Shown: positions 16,864 to 26,275, counted from the stretch's first letter. The stretch is DNA of 32,868 nucleotides from Planctomycetales bacterium (GCA_020426845.1 JAGQPF010000021.1:1-32868), one strand, 5' to 3'. The notes: a model not told the origin generated them from the letters alone. Program-made: numbers and translations.

Positions 16864-19800
16864 ATGTCGAAGCGGAGTTCGTTCTTGCGAGCAATCGCAG
16901 GGGTGCTCGTGCTCACATCGGTCGCGATGGCGCAAGGTGGAACCGCTAGCTCTTCGCGGTTGGCCACTTATCGCACCCCAGCGGGCGAAAACTACTTTGC
17001 CCTAACCCTTGCCGCTCGTCCCACGGTCACGGTGTCTCCGGTCCGTGAAGTGGTCGTGGTCTTTGACACGTCCGCGAGCCAAACCGGCTTGTATCGCGAA
17101 GATGCGCTCAACGCGCTGGACAGCATGTTGGCTGGTCTGGGCGAGCAGGACCGCGTCAAGTTGATGGCGGCCGACCTGCGTGCCATTCCGCTGACGAAAG
17201 ACTTCGTCGGCCCCCGCAGCCCCGAGATGCAGCAAGCGATCGCGCAGCTCAAGCAGCGCACACCGCTCGGCGCCACGGACGCCACCGCGCTGGTGTCCGG
17301 CGCAGCGGACGCTTTTGCCGGCGCCGCCAAGCACCCCCGCTCGGTCGTGTACCTCGGCGACGGCGTCAGCGGCATGGGTTACCTCAACTCGCAAGACCTC
17401 GCTCAATTGACGGGCGACCTGAAGGCCAAACAAGCCTCTTTCTCCAGCTTTGCCATTGGGCCGCAGCGCGATGTGCAGCTGCTTTCCATTCTGGCGAACC
17501 ACACCGGCGGCATGGTGTTGGTGGACGACGACGCCACCGACTCAACTGCCGTCGGCGCCCAGTTGGCCAGCGTCGCCACGCTGCCCGTGCTTTGGCCGAG
17601 CGACGTGAAACTCAACGGCTTGGTGGCATATCCTGCCGAGCTGCCCCCGCTGCGGATGGACCGTGACAACGTGTTGATCGGTCGCCTGGAAGGCGATGCC
17701 GCCAACATTTCGGTGACCGGCAAGTACAACGGCGAAAGCATCCCGCTGCAATGGTCGGCCAAGGCGGAAGCCAGCAATGAGGACTTCAACTTCCTGCCCG
17801 CGTTGGTCGAAAGTGCTCAGGGCAACCGGGGCATCAATCTGGCCACCGTCGGCTCCGCCGGCCTCCGCGAAGTCGGTCGCATCATTCGCGAAAGCAGTGA
17901 GCAGCTGACGAAGCTCGGCATTCACGCCATGCGAACCGGCGACCTGCAGACGGCCAAACAGATGGCCGGCCATGCGTTGGCTCGCGACCCGGGCAACGTC
18001 AACGCCAGCCTGTTGCAAAAACTCGAGGGCGACAACAAGAAGTACGCGGCTGCCGCTCCCATCACCGCTGGCGGCGAGCCCGCTCTGCGATTGGTGCAAG
18101 CCGGCGTCACGGAAGGGTTGCTGGAGAAGTACGAGTCGGAGCAAGGCCTGCTCTCCGAAACGGAGCGTCAGAATGCATTGCAAGTGCAATTGGTCCAGAG
18201 TCGCGTCGAAGACTCGCTGCGAGAAGCTCGCAAGATCATGAGCACCGACGGCGACATCGCCGCGCAAAACCTGAAGCAGATTCTCGACGAAGTGAATCGC
18301 GCCGCGGTGCTGCCCGATGACATTCGCAGCCAACTTCGTTCGCGACTGCAAACCGCCATCCAGGAAGCCAACCGACTGGCCGTCGAATTCGACGCTCGTC
18401 TGGAACTGGAAGAGGCCAATCGCGAAGCGTTGGCCGAGAAAGAGCGGATTCTCACCCAGACGCTGCGTGATGACGAGAAAGTCACCGCGCTGATGAAGCG
18501 GTTCGCCCTGCTGATGGACGAAGCGACCTACGACGCCCAGAAGTACCTGGACGCCGAGCAGGAAGTGGTCGATCCCGTCGAGGAGATTCGCCCCTACCTG
18601 GCTGCGGCCGAGAATGCCAAATGGCAGACGCGATTCACTCGCCAGCTCCGTGGCCTCGAGCGGTTCCGCGACCTGCGTCACAAGAACTTCGCCGATGCGT
18701 TGTACACGGTCGAAGAGTCGCTGATCCCGTTCATGGACGAGCCTCCGATTGTCTACCCCGAGCCCCATATCTGGGAAGAGATCACTCGCAAACGCGCCAA
18801 ATACAAGTCGATGGATTTGGCTCGCGAGGAGAATCCCGCCCTGGAGAAGATCTACAGCGCGTTGGACGGCACTTCCCAACTGAATTTCGTCGACGTGCCG
18901 CTGGATCAAGTAGTCACCGAATTGCAGGAAGACTACAACATCCCGATCATTCTGGACCGCAAGGCCCTGGAAGACGCGGTCATCCCGCCCGATTCCCCCG
19001 TCAACGCCAACCTGCAAGGCATTACGCTCCGCGCAGGCCTGCGATTGATGCTCCGCGACCTTGACTTGACCTACATCGTCAAGGACGAGGTGCTGCAGAT
19101 CACCACCAAAGAGCAAGCTGACGCGAACCTGACCACCAAAGTCTACCCGGTCGGCGACCTGGTGCTGCCGATCATCGGTGGTGGCGGCTTCGGCGGCGGC
19201 GGCTTCGGCGGCGGCGGTGTCGGCATGGGCGGCGGCATGGGCGGCGGCATGGGTGGCGGCATGGGCGGCGGCATGGGCGGCATGGGTGGCGGCATGGGTG
19301 GCATGGGCGGCGGCATGGGCGGCATGTTCGAAGTCGAAGAGTCCCTCACGCTGGGCACTCCCAAGACCCCCGCCAAGCCCGCGGTGAAGCCGGCCAAGCC
19401 CCAGCTGAACCAACAGGACATCACCACCAAGGTCAGCCCAATTCGCCTCGAGCGAAACGGCGATCAGACGTGGGATCAAGCCTGGGACGGCTACTTCGCC
19501 CAAGAACAGCCTGCGGCCAACGTGGTCGTTGAAACCGCTCGCCAGCTCATGGAAGCCAAGAAGTTCGAAGAGGCGTCGGCGTTCATCCGCGCCAATCTTC
19601 GCCATGGCTCCCCTCAGCCCTGGATGTACGAGGCATTGGGAATCGCGTTGCAAGCCTCCCATGCTCCGATCGAGGAAGTCGAGCGGGCTCTGATGTCCGG
19701 CGTGGACTACAGCGGCGAATTGGAGTCGGTGCTGAGCATCGCGACCTACATGACTCGCATTGGCCTGGATAGCCGCGCCCTACGGCTCTACCGGGAAGTG

Positions 19801-20853
19801 TCTAAGGTCGAACCGCTGCGGCCCGAGCCCTACCTGCTCGGCCTGGCCACCGCTCAACGCCTTTCCAACGACGACGGCATCCGCTGGGCGACCGTTGGCA
19901 TTCTGTCCCAAGCTTGGCCGGAACAGCACAAGGCAATCGAAACCAAAGCGATGTACGCCGCCAAGGTTCAATTGCGAAAGCTAGCTGCCAACAAGCAAGG
20001 CGATGAGTTCAAAGCATATCAGCAGCAGTTGGGCGACGCGCTCGCCCGCGACTGCATGGTTCGGGTCACCTGGACGGGCGACGCCGATATTGACTTGATG
20101 GTGGAAGAGCCCTCCGGCTCCCTCTGCACACTCCAATCGCCAATCACTCGCGCCGGCGGCGTGATGATCGGCGACACCTTTGCTCGCCCCGGCGCTCAAT
20201 CCGTCGATGGCTACTCCGAGAACTACGTCTGCGCTCGGGGCTTCAGCGGCATGTACCGCCTTGGCCTGAAGCGAGTCTGGGGCAAAGTCACGGCCGGCAA
20301 GGTCACCGTGGACATCATCACCAACGTCGGGACCAAGGACGAGCGACGCATTCGCAAGCAACTCGAGATCGGCGACAAAGATGCCGTCGTGTTGTTTGAG
20401 GTGCCCAAGGGACGACGCACCGAGTTCCTCGCTCAACAGCAGATCAACAACTTGCTCCAACAACAACAAGAACTGGGCCAAGCCTTGTTGGCGCAGAACG
20501 GCTCACAAAGCTCGACAGATCCCCGCGTGCTGCTGGAAATGGAGCGAGCTCGACGTCGCGCCCTGGGCAATGGCAACGCTTTTAACCCGCTGTTTCCCCG
20601 CGGCGCCGTCGGTTTCCGTCCCGTCATCCAGGTCTTCAACGAAGGCACGAACTTGACGGTGGGCACGGCGATCACCTCGGCCGATCGACGCTACGTCCGG
20701 ATCACCATCCCCTCGTTCCCACCGATCTTCTCCGGCGTGGGCGACGTCGCCACGTTCAACTTCGTCACGGGCACCCAGGGCGGCCAGACGGGCGGCGGTG
20801 GTGGACAAGTCGGTGGCGGTCCGGGCGCCTTCGGCGGCGGCGGATTGTTCTAA
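16864..20853 (+). CDS. Secreted multidomain protein: VWA, coiled coil, secretin-N-like, Gly/Met-rich linker, TPR-like, YfaP/DUF2135-like
   Basis: A 1329-residue exported protein. Signal peptide MSKRSSFLRAIAGVLVLTSVAMA, cut before QGG. A von Willebrand A domain follows (about residues 55-235) with an intact metal site: FDTSAS (D68, S70, S72), the GATDAT threonine and YLGDG (D166). Next come a helical, coiled-coil-like stretch (about 430-570), a secretin/TonB short N-terminal-like domain (about 675-760, FVDVPLDQVVTELQEDYNI and GITLRAGLRLMLRDLDLTY), a Gly/Met-rich segment (772-821), a TPR-like helical region (about 870-1060), a WTGDADIDLMVEEPSG domain (about 1070-1185) resembling YfaP/DUF2135 beta domains, and a Gly-rich tail. 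The start at 16864 has GGGAG 8 nt upstream. It is probably periplasmic or surface-bound and engaged in divalent-cation-dependent protein binding; the precise role is unknown. It has its own terminator. Confidence 0.85.
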   Translation: MSKRSSFLRAIAGVLVLTSVAMAQGGTASSSRLATYRTPAGENYFALTLAARPTVTVSPVREVVVVFDTSASQTGLYREDALNALDSMLAGLGEQDRVKLMAADLRAIPLTKDFVGPRSPEMQQAIAQLKQRTPLGATDATALVSGAADAFAGAAKHPRSVVYLGDGVSGMGYLNSQDLAQLTGDLKAKQASFSSFAIGPQRDVQLLSILANHTGGMVLVDDDATDSTAVGAQLASVATLPVLWPSDVKLNGLVAYPAELPPLRMDRDNVLIGRLEGDAANISVTGKYNGESIPLQWSAKAEASNEDFNFLPALVESAQGNRGINLATVGSAGLREVGRIIRESSEQLTKLGIHAMRTGDLQTAKQMAGHALARDPGNVNASLLQKLEGDNKKYAAAAPITAGGEPALRLVQAGVTEGLLEKYESEQGLLSETERQNALQVQLVQSRVEDSLREARKIMSTDGDIAAQNLKQILDEVNRAAVLPDDIRSQLRSRLQTAIQEANRLAVEFDARLELEEANREALAEKERILTQTLRDDEKVTALMKRFALLMDEATYDAQKYLDAEQEVVDPVEEIRPYLAAAENAKWQTRFTRQLRGLERFRDLRHKNFADALYTVEESLIPFMDEPPIVYPEPHIWEEITRKRAKYKSMDLAREENPALEKIYSALDGTSQLNFVDVPLDQVVTELQEDYNIPIILDRKALEDAVIPPDSPVNANLQGITLRAGLRLMLRDLDLTYIVKDEVLQITTKEQADANLTTKVYPVGDLVLPIIGGGGFGGGGFGGGGVGMGGGMGGGMGGGMGGGMGGMGGGMGGMGGGMGGMFEVEESLTLGTPKTPAKPAVKPAKPQLNQQDITTKVSPIRLERNGDQTWDQAWDGYFAQEQPAANVVVETARQLMEAKKFEEASAFIRANLRHGSPQPWMYEALGIALQASHAPIEEVERALMSGVDYSGELESVLSIATYMTRIGLDSRALRLYREVSKVEPLRPEPYLLGLATAQRLSNDDGIRWATVGILSQAWPEQHKAIETKAMYAAKVQLRKLAANKQGDEFKAYQQQLGDALARDCMVRVTWTGDADIDLMVEEPSGSLCTLQSPITRAGGVMIGDTFARPGAQSVDGYSENYVCARGFSGMYRLGLKRVWGKVTAGKVTVDIITNVGTKDERRIRKQLEIGDKDAVVLFEVPKGRRTEFLAQQQINNLLQQQQELGQALLAQNGSQSSTDPRVLLEMERARRRALGNGNAFNPLFPRGAVGFRPVIQVFNEGTNLTVGTAITSADRRYVRITIPSFPPIFSGVGDVATFNFVTGTQGGQTGGGGGQVGGGPGAFGGGGLF
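19177..19326 (+). repeat. In-frame Gly/Met codon repeat within the VWA protein gene
   Basis: A run of GGC/GGT and ATG codons encoding GGGFGGGGFGGGG and then repeated GGMG units, based on a 12-nt period (GGCGGCATGGGC) with some 9-nt units. It encodes residues about 772-821 and probably forms a flexible linker. The repetition makes length variation between strains likely. Confidence 0.85.
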
Positions 20854-20967
20854 GGTCAAAACTACCAAGGTCCCCAAACGCGCAAGGCAACCAGCCCGAC
20901 CTTTCGGGCGGAAGCAGTCGGGCTCGAAGTCGTTTCTCGGAATTATTTCCAGCCCGCCAACTCAACC

Positions 20968-20997
20968 AAGCCGCAAGCAACTGCTTGCGGCTTTTTT
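20968..20997 (+). terminator. Strong Rho-independent terminator after the VWA protein gene
   Basis: Perfect 11-bp stem AAGCCGCAAGC / GCTTGCGGCTT, loop AACT, with the stem running into six T residues. About 115 bp after the stop codon at 20853. Confidence 0.9.
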
Positions 20998-21004
20998 CAT
21001 GACT

Positions 21005-21374
21005 GTGTGCCACACCCCCATGAAGGCTGAAGGCCTTCTTCAACGTAGCCTGGGGCAGAGCGAAGCGCCGCCCCAGGTTCCCGGGCGCCACAAACCATGA
21101 AGGCTGAAGGCCTTCCTCAACGCGGCCCGGACCGGTTCAATTCGATTCAATTCGATTGCCGGCTTGTCTTGTGTGCCACAAACCCATGAAGGCTGGAGGC
21201 CTTCCTCAACGTAGCCTGGGGCAAAGCGAAGCGCCGCCCCAGGTTCCCGGGCGCCACAACCCATGAAGGCTGAAGGCCTTCCTCAACGCGCCCCGGACCG
21301 GTTCAATTCGATTCAATTCGATTGCCGGCTTATTTCGTGTGCCACGGCTCCACAAACCCATGAAGGCTGAAGGC
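21005..21374. repeat. 166-bp tandem repeat, about 2.2 copies
   Basis: Unit A 21005-21170, unit B 21171-21336 (both 166 bp, few differences), and a partial third copy from 21337. Each full unit holds two copies of CATGAAGGCTGAAGGCC (a small inverted repeat, GAAGGC/GCCTTC) with ATG at 21020, 21097, 21186, 21263 and 21360; a longer inverted repeat CCTGGGGC ... GCCCCAGG; and a direct repeat TTCAATTCGATTCAATTCGA. It lies between a terminator and the acyl-CoA dehydrogenase promoter region. Reverse-strand frames running through it repeat the same peptide and are not real genes. Confidence 0.9.
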
Positions 21375-21514
21375 CGGGGTTCCGCACTCATCACGTTCCG
21401 CAAAATCGGCGCGATTGGCCGATTCGCGGGAGGCTCCCGCACGGAATTCCCCCAAACGCCAACGTGATCTCCGCAATAATTAAGGTGCACCATCACCGCT
21501 GACAGGAGATTGCG

Positions 21515-23449
21515 ATGAGCACCACACCTCACGACGAACAGAAACACTCTGCCGGCAAGGAAGTCCCCGAAGAGGTCTCGTTTGCCGAGACGGCCTTGAC
21601 CCTCGGTGGCAAGAGCGAAGACGAGGCCAAACGCACCGGCGCGATCGACAAGGCTGACGATCAAGTCGAAAAACTGTTCCAACCGGAGTACCAAACGGTC
21701 AACAGTCCCGCCCACCGCATGGTTTGGGAGCGAGGCGCGCCAATTGACCTGTTTGCTTCGGATGAGGTCAACACACCACAAGATGTCCGGCAGGTGATGG
21801 ACCGCTCGCTGGCGGTCGTTCAACGCCACCGCCAAAGCGGCACCGTGCTCAATCCAGACGGGAAAGTCTCCACGACAGTCCTGGAGGAGCTCGGGGAGGC
21901 CGGGTATTGGGGACTGCTCGTCGACCGCGAGCACGGCGGCAGTGGCGCGCCATTTCGCAGCTTTGCACCGTTCCTCACGCAAATGGCGACGCTCGACCCC
22001 ACCATCGCGGGTTTGGCCTCCGTGCACGGTTGCATCGGCGCCGTGGACCCGGTGCGTTCCTTCGGCAACGCCGAGCAGAAAGCGCGGTTTCTTCCGGGAC
22101 TGGCCAGCGGCCAACGACTATCGGCATTTGCGTTGACCGAGCCGGCGGCAGGCTCCGATCTAACCGCGCTGCGGACCAGGGCCGAGCTGCGGGGCGACAC
22201 CTACTATGTGACGGGCGAGAAACTATTCATCACCAACATCGAACTGGGCCGCACCATCGGCTTGGTTTGCTTGATCGACGACAAGCCCGCTGTGTTGGTT
22301 TGCGAGTTGCCCGATTCGGAGAGCGAACAGTTCCAACTCAAGGACTACGGACTGTACGCGCTCAAACACACGTACAACCGCGGCATGGTGTTTCGCGAAT
22401 TCCCGGTTCCGGCCGAGAACCTGCTCGAGCCACAGCGAGGCAACGGCTTGACCATTGCCTATCACGGATTGAACCTGGGACGTGTCGCGTTATGCGCGAA
22501 CGCGGCCGGCACCATGCGAATGATGCTGGCCAACATGCTCCCCTGGGCGGATTTCCGCGTCACCTACGGCGAGCCGATTGGCAAGCGCGAGCTGGTGCGA
22601 CGCAGGATCGGCCGCATGGCGGGGCTGATTGTCGCGTGCGATGCGCTGGTCGCATGGTGCTCCCACCTGCTCGATCAAGGTTATCGCGGCGAGATGGAAT
22701 GCATCGTCGCCAAGATCTTCGGCAGCGAAGCGCAGAAAGAAGCGGCGATCGAGCTGTTCATGAAGACCCATGGCGGACGCTCGTTCCTTCACGGTCACCT
22801 GTTCGGCGACAACGTGCACGAGTATCTCGCTCCTTGCATCTACGAAGGCGAGGGAGAGATGCTTGGCATGGCGTTCTTCAAGTCGCTGGTGAAGCAACAT
22901 GGCACGGTCTACTTCGAGCCGATCGGCAAGGCGCTGCAGAAGGCGGGAATTCGCGCTCCGAATCCTCTCAACCCGGCGCATCTCTGGGCGCTGAAAGGCG
23001 TGATGACGCCGTACGCCGTGTGGCTGGCCAAGCAGTACCTTCCCGGCAAAAGCGTTCAGGCTCCCAGCCTTCCCGGCGGTTTGCGAGAGCACTGCAACTT
23101 CGCGGCCTCACAGTTGCAACGTGCGCCTCGGGAAATCAGCGGTGTGATGCGGCGCCACCAATTGAAGCTGGCCGATCGCCAATGCCGGATGTCGGAGCTC
23201 TCGGCACGCATTCAAAAACTGATCGTGATGCTCTGCACCAGCCTCTATGCCGGCCGGCAGAACGACGAGCTTGTGCGCAGCGCGGCGGACGTGATCTGCC
23301 GTGACCTGCGTCGCGAGCTGACGGGTGAACGCCCCTCGGATCGGGACCAGCGCGCGACCGTCAAGCTGGGAGAGGCGATTCTCGACGGCGGTTTTCGCTC
23401 GCTAGCGGGCATTGAGCCCGACGAGATTCTGATGCGATACGAGTCGTAG
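21515..23449 (+). CDS. Acyl-CoA dehydrogenase family protein (long, ACAD9/VLCAD-like layout)
   Basis: An FAD-dependent flavoprotein that oxidises acyl-CoA to 2-enoyl-CoA at the start of beta-oxidation. The 644-residue chain is longer than the roughly 380 residues of a minimal member: about 90 acidic N-terminal residues, the ACAD core, and about 180 extra C-terminal helical residues, as in VLCAD/ACAD9-type enzymes. Core signatures: [18 protein letters not shown] starting at about 204, [10 protein letters not shown], and [10 protein letters not shown], with Glu444 at the catalytic-base position. The start at 21515 has AGGAG 6 nt upstream. I do not see an electron-transfer flavoprotein or enoyl-CoA hydratase gene nearby. 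Chain-length preference cannot be read from the sequence. The gene follows the 166-bp tandem repeat. Confidence 0.93.
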   Translation: MSTTPHDEQKHSAGKEVPEEVSFAETALTLGGKSEDEAKRTGAIDKADDQVEKLFQPEYQTVNSPAHRMVWERGAPIDLFASDEVNTPQDVRQVMDRSLAVVQRHRQSGTVLNPDGKVSTTVLEELGEAGYWGLLVDREHGGSGAPFRSFAPFLTQMATLDPTIAGLASVHGCIGAVDPVRSFGNAEQKARFLPGLASGQRLSAFALTEPAAGSDLTALRTRAELRGDTYYVTGEKLFITNIELGRTIGLVCLIDDKPAVLVCELPDSESEQFQLKDYGLYALKHTYNRGMVFREFPVPAENLLEPQRGNGLTIAYHGLNLGRVALCANAAGTMRMMLANMLPWADFRVTYGEPIGKRELVRRRIGRMAGLIVACDALVAWCSHLLDQGYRGEMECIVAKIFGSEAQKEAAIELFMKTHGGRSFLHGHLFGDNVHEYLAPCIYEGEGEMLGMAFFKSLVKQHGTVYFEPIGKALQKAGIRAPNPLNPAHLWALKGVMTPYAVWLAKQYLPGKSVQAPSLPGGLREHCNFAASQLQRAPREISGVMRRHQLKLADRQCRMSELSARIQKLIVMLCTSLYAGRQNDELVRSAADVICRDLRRELTGERPSDRDQRATVKLGEAILDGGFRSLAGIEPDEILMRYES

Positions 23450-23575
23450 CGAACCTGGCAGCTCCAACGCACTCCGTGTAGAAGAAGGGCGCATGCCTCG
23501 GGGAAACGCCAGGAAAGCGGTCTGCCGAGTGGCGGCAAACCGCGGGCGTGGCGTTTCGAACGGGCCATTTGCCGG

Positions 23576-23690
23576 TACAATGTGCCGACCGTGGCTCGAG
23601 GACATTTCAAAAATCTTCCCTGGCGCAATCAAAGGCAGGTTTTCTGCTGGTTTTATCCACCCGATTGCCGATCGGGAAGTTTTTGAAATG
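23576..23690 (+). promoter_or_regulatory. Candidate promoter and structured leader upstream of ispD
   Basis: A -10-like TACAAT at 23576-23581 precedes a long inverted repeat: CATTTCAAAAATCTTCCC (23603-23620) pairs with GGGAAGTTTTTGAAATG (23674-23690), 16 bp with a one-base bulge. Nested inside is a second hairpin CCCGAT-TGCCG-ATCGGG (23660-23676) that shares the GGG of the right arm, so the two folds compete. The element ends 53 nt before the ispD TTG start. Structure is seen; a regulatory role is inference. Confidence 0.4.
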
Positions 23691-23743
23691 CGTTGTCGGA
23701 AGGCGGCGGTTTCCGTTTCCACACTTCGCCCTCAGGACCTGCC

Positions 23744-24466
23744 TTGACCCGTTTTGCTGTCATTCTTCCCGCTGCCGGAAAGAGCACGCGGTTTGGCGAC
23801 CGCAATCAGAAGAAGGTGTTTGCCACTTTGGCCGGCAAGCCCGTTTGGCGACACACGGTCGAGCGATTCACGTGCCGTGGCGATGTCGCTCAGATTCTGC
23901 TGGTGATCGCTCCCGAGGACGAGAGTGAACTTCGTCGGCAATTCGGGGAGGATGCCTCGACGCTGGGGATCGAAATCGTGCTGGGCGGCGAGGAGCGGGT
24001 CGATTCCGTTCGCAACGCCCTGCAGCATGTGCGTGAGGAGATTGAGTTCGTCGCCGTTCACGACGCCGCTCGGCCTTGTGTCAGCGATGAGTCGATCGAC
24101 CGCGTGTTCGCCGCGGCGAGTGAAACCGGAGCCGCGATTTTGGCGACGCCCATTCGCGGCACGGTCAAGCGTTCCGCAGCTTTGGGCGGCGCGGAAGGCG
24201 GATCGAACGTCGTGGAGTCCACCGTTCCGAGAGCTGGCTTGTGGGAAGCGCAGACACCGCAGGTCTTTCGCCGAGCCATGTTGAGCGACGCGTATGCGCT
24301 GGCAGACCGAACCATGACCGATGACGCCCAAGTGGTGGAGGCCGCCGGCGGCCAAGTCACGATTGTCGAGGGCTCGCCGTTCAACCTGAAGATCACCACT
24401 CGCGATGACCTCACGATCGCCGGCGCAGTCCTTGGCCCCAGCCACAACCAAGCAGCGAGAGGATGA
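23744..24466 (+). CDS. ispD: 2-C-methyl-D-erythritol 4-phosphate cytidylyltransferase
   Basis: Third step of the MEP isoprenoid pathway: MEP + CTP give CDP-methylerythritol and pyrophosphate. The 240-residue protein has the nucleotide-binding start FAVILPAAGKSTRFG with KK (about 23-24), VHDAARPCV (105-113), ATPIRGTVKR with the catalytic-region Lys, TPQVFRRAML, and the C-terminal TDDAQVVEAAG ... GSPFNLKIT. The start is a TTG at 23744, supported by AGGA 6 nt upstream and by the family N-terminus; a TTG further upstream (23693) would add an unrelated 17 residues. The stop overlaps the start of the next gene by four bases (ATGA), so the two are translationally coupled. The 294-bp leader contains a long inverted repeat. 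Confidence 0.94.
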   Translation: MTRFAVILPAAGKSTRFGDRNQKKVFATLAGKPVWRHTVERFTCRGDVAQILLVIAPEDESELRRQFGEDASTLGIEIVLGGEERVDSVRNALQHVREEIEFVAVHDAARPCVSDESIDRVFAAASETGAAILATPIRGTVKRSAALGGAEGGSNVVESTVPRAGLWEAQTPQVFRRAMLSDAYALADRTMTDDAQVVEAAGGQVTIVEGSPFNLKITTRDDLTIAGAVLGPSHNQAARG

Positions 24467-24948
24467 TGACCGGAACTCATTTGGCACTCAGCCGGGAAGA
24501 CGCCAAACTGGTCTTTGGCCGTCGCGAGCCGCATACGTTGCGAGAGCTGTTATGCGACGAGCTGCTGAGTCGGCCGGCCGGCGAGACTCGGCGAGACTGC
24601 GAAGACTGGGAGCGGCTGCATCGCATATTGACTGACGGATCGATGTCATCCGAGGCTGGCGAGTACCCGCTCAATCAGTGCTTTCTTGGCGGGCGGCCAC
24701 TCGATGCCGGTGGAACGTCGGTCGTGAACATGGTTCGCCCCGACTCCGTCCCTCATGTCGCCGCCGCCTTGCAAGATTTTGCGGCCGAGTCGGTGTCGTC
24801 TCGGCTGGAAATGTTGCCACCCGACTATCGCGGCGCCCGCGACGAAGAAGCCGCGGCACAAGTCGCCACTGACATCGCGGAGCTGGCCGAATTTTTCCGC
24901 GCGGCGGCAGAGCAGCAACAGGCAGTGTTGTTCGTCAGTTTGAATTAA
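24463..24948 (+). CDS. DUF1877 (YfbM-like) family protein
   Basis: A 161-residue soluble protein resembling E. coli YfbM (DUF1877). The match is in the pattern D-W-x-x-L-H-x-x-L-T-(D/G), PLNQCFLGGRPL in the place of YfbM's PLSRAVLGEHSL, VVNMVRPDSVPHVAAAL, and a C-terminal helix ending in a hydrophobic strand (QQQAVLFVSLN). Function of the family is unknown. It overlaps ispD by four bases (ATGATGA), so it is co-translated; GAGAGG abuts the first ATG, so the second ATG at 24466 may be the real start. The link to ispD may be only co-expression. Family assignment is from remembered similarity and is moderately sure. Confidence 0.75.
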   Translation: MMTGTHLALSREDAKLVFGRREPHTLRELLCDELLSRPAGETRRDCEDWERLHRILTDGSMSSEAGEYPLNQCFLGGRPLDAGGTSVVNMVRPDSVPHVAAALQDFAAESVSSRLEMLPPDYRGARDEEAAAQVATDIAELAEFFRAAAEQQQAVLFVSLN

Positions 24949-25000
24949 CCTGCCCATACGATGCCGACCCCGTACACCAACGAAAACCGAAGTCGAGCAG

Positions 25001-26275
25001 ATGAAAGACATTTACCAGGAACTTGAATGGCGCGGCCTGATTTGCCAGGCGACCGATTCCGATCACCTGCAGCCGTGGCTGATGGAAGGCTCCAGAACAG
25101 TCTACTGCGGATTTGATCCGACCGCCGACAGCCTGCATGTAGGCAGTCTCGTGCCGCTGATGTACCTGCGCCGTTTTCAACAATTCGGCCACCGCCCCAT
25201 TGCCTTGGTCGGCGGCGCCACGGGAATGATTGGCGATCCCAGCGGCAAGAGCAAGGAGCGAAATCTGTTGTCCGAGGAAGCGCTGCGGGCCAACGTGGCG
25301 GGGATGGAAAAACAGATGCGTGCCTTTCTGGACTTTGATGGCCCCAACGCCGCCCAACTGGTGAACAATTACGATTGGATGTCGGAGTTCAGCTTTCTCG
25401 AATTCCTCCGCGTCATCGGCAAGAACGCTCCGGTCAATGTGATGCTCGCCAAGGACTCGGTGAAGAACCGACTCGAGACGGGCTTGAGCTACACCGAATT
25501 CAGCTACATGCTGCTGCAAGCATACGACTTCGTGCACCTGTTCCGCAGCTTTGATTGCCGGCTGCAAATCGGCGGCAGCGATCAATGGGGCAACGTAACG
25601 GCGGGCATTGATCTGGCCCGCCGCATGGATAGCGTCCAGCTCTACGGCATGACCTGCCCGCTGCTCACTAAGTCGGACGGGACGAAAATGGGCAAGACCG
25701 AGGACGGCACCGTGTGGCTCGATCCCACTCGAACCTCGCCCTACGCGTTCTACCAATACTGGATCGGGGTCGACGATGGCGACGTCGGCAACTGCCTGAG
25801 AATGTTGACCGACTTGAACCGGGAGGAGATCGAATCGCTCGACGCGGCGCGACAGCAGAATCCCGAGGAAAAGGCCAGCCAACGTCGCTTGGCCGAGTCG
25901 CTCACCGAGTTGGTTCACGGCAAGACGGGCCTGGAGGCGGCGCGAAACGCCACGAAAACGCTGTTTGCGGGCGGCCCGCTCGCCCAAATGGACGAATCGC
26001 AGTTAGCCGAGATCTCTGCGGACGTCCCGTCGCTCGAGCTGAGCCGAGCGGAGCTTGAGGCGGGGATCTCGCTGATCGACGCCCTGAGGCTCTCGGGGCT
26101 GGTCGAAAGCAACAGCGTCGGCCGCCGGACCATCCAGGAGGGCGGGGCCTATGTCAACAACCACCGCGAGTCGGATATCAAACGCACGCTCACGCCCGCC
26201 GATCTGCTGGGCGACTCGATGATTTTGCTGCGCAGAGGCAAGAAGAAGTACGCTCTGCTGCGATTCGCATCGTAG
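25001..26275 (+). CDS. tyrS: Tyrosyl-tRNA synthetase
   Basis: Charges tRNA-Tyr with tyrosine; class I aminoacyl-tRNA synthetase, homodimeric, cytosolic. The 424-residue protein matches the bacterial TyrRS length. It shows VYCGFDPTADSLHVGSL with the HIGH-type motif HVGS at 46-49, the tyrosine-binding YTEFSYMLLQAYDF, QIGGSDQWGN, the KMSKS-type loop KMGKT at 229-233, and a C-terminal S4 RNA-binding domain (about 355-420; SVGRRTIQEGGAYVNN). The ATG at 25001 is preceded by only a weak GAGCAG. It starts 52 bp after the DUF1877-like gene and could be the third gene of an ispD operon. It ends 14 bp from the convergent trpC. I saw no T-box leader. Confidence 0.97.
   Translation: MKDIYQELEWRGLICQATDSDHLQPWLMEGSRTVYCGFDPTADSLHVGSLVPLMYLRRFQQFGHRPIALVGGATGMIGDPSGKSKERNLLSEEALRANVAGMEKQMRAFLDFDGPNAAQLVNNYDWMSEFSFLEFLRVIGKNAPVNVMLAKDSVKNRLETGLSYTEFSYMLLQAYDFVHLFRSFDCRLQIGGSDQWGNVTAGIDLARRMDSVQLYGMTCPLLTKSDGTKMGKTEDGTVWLDPTRTSPYAFYQYWIGVDDGDVGNCLRMLTDLNREEIESLDAARQQNPEEKASQRRLAESLTELVHGKTGLEAARNATKTLFAGGPLAQMDESQLAEISADVPSLELSRAELEAGISLIDALRLSGLVESNSVGRRTIQEGGAYVNNHRESDIKRTLTPADLLGDSMILLRRGKKKYALLRFAS

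Noticed and set aside
17542..19662. A 706-codon minus-strand frame opposite the VWA gene
   Set aside because: Its composition (His/Ala repeats opposite the Gly/Met segment) mirrors the real gene, and it has no family similarity. High GC creates long antisense frames.
21206..22114. A 302-codon minus-strand frame from the tandem repeat into the acyl-CoA dehydrogenase gene
   Set aside because: It is antisense to a well-supported gene, and its C-terminus is just translated 166-bp repeat.
23493..23747. An 84-codon frame upstream of ispD
   Set aside because: It runs through the leader inverted repeats, lacks a ribosome binding site and resembles no protein.
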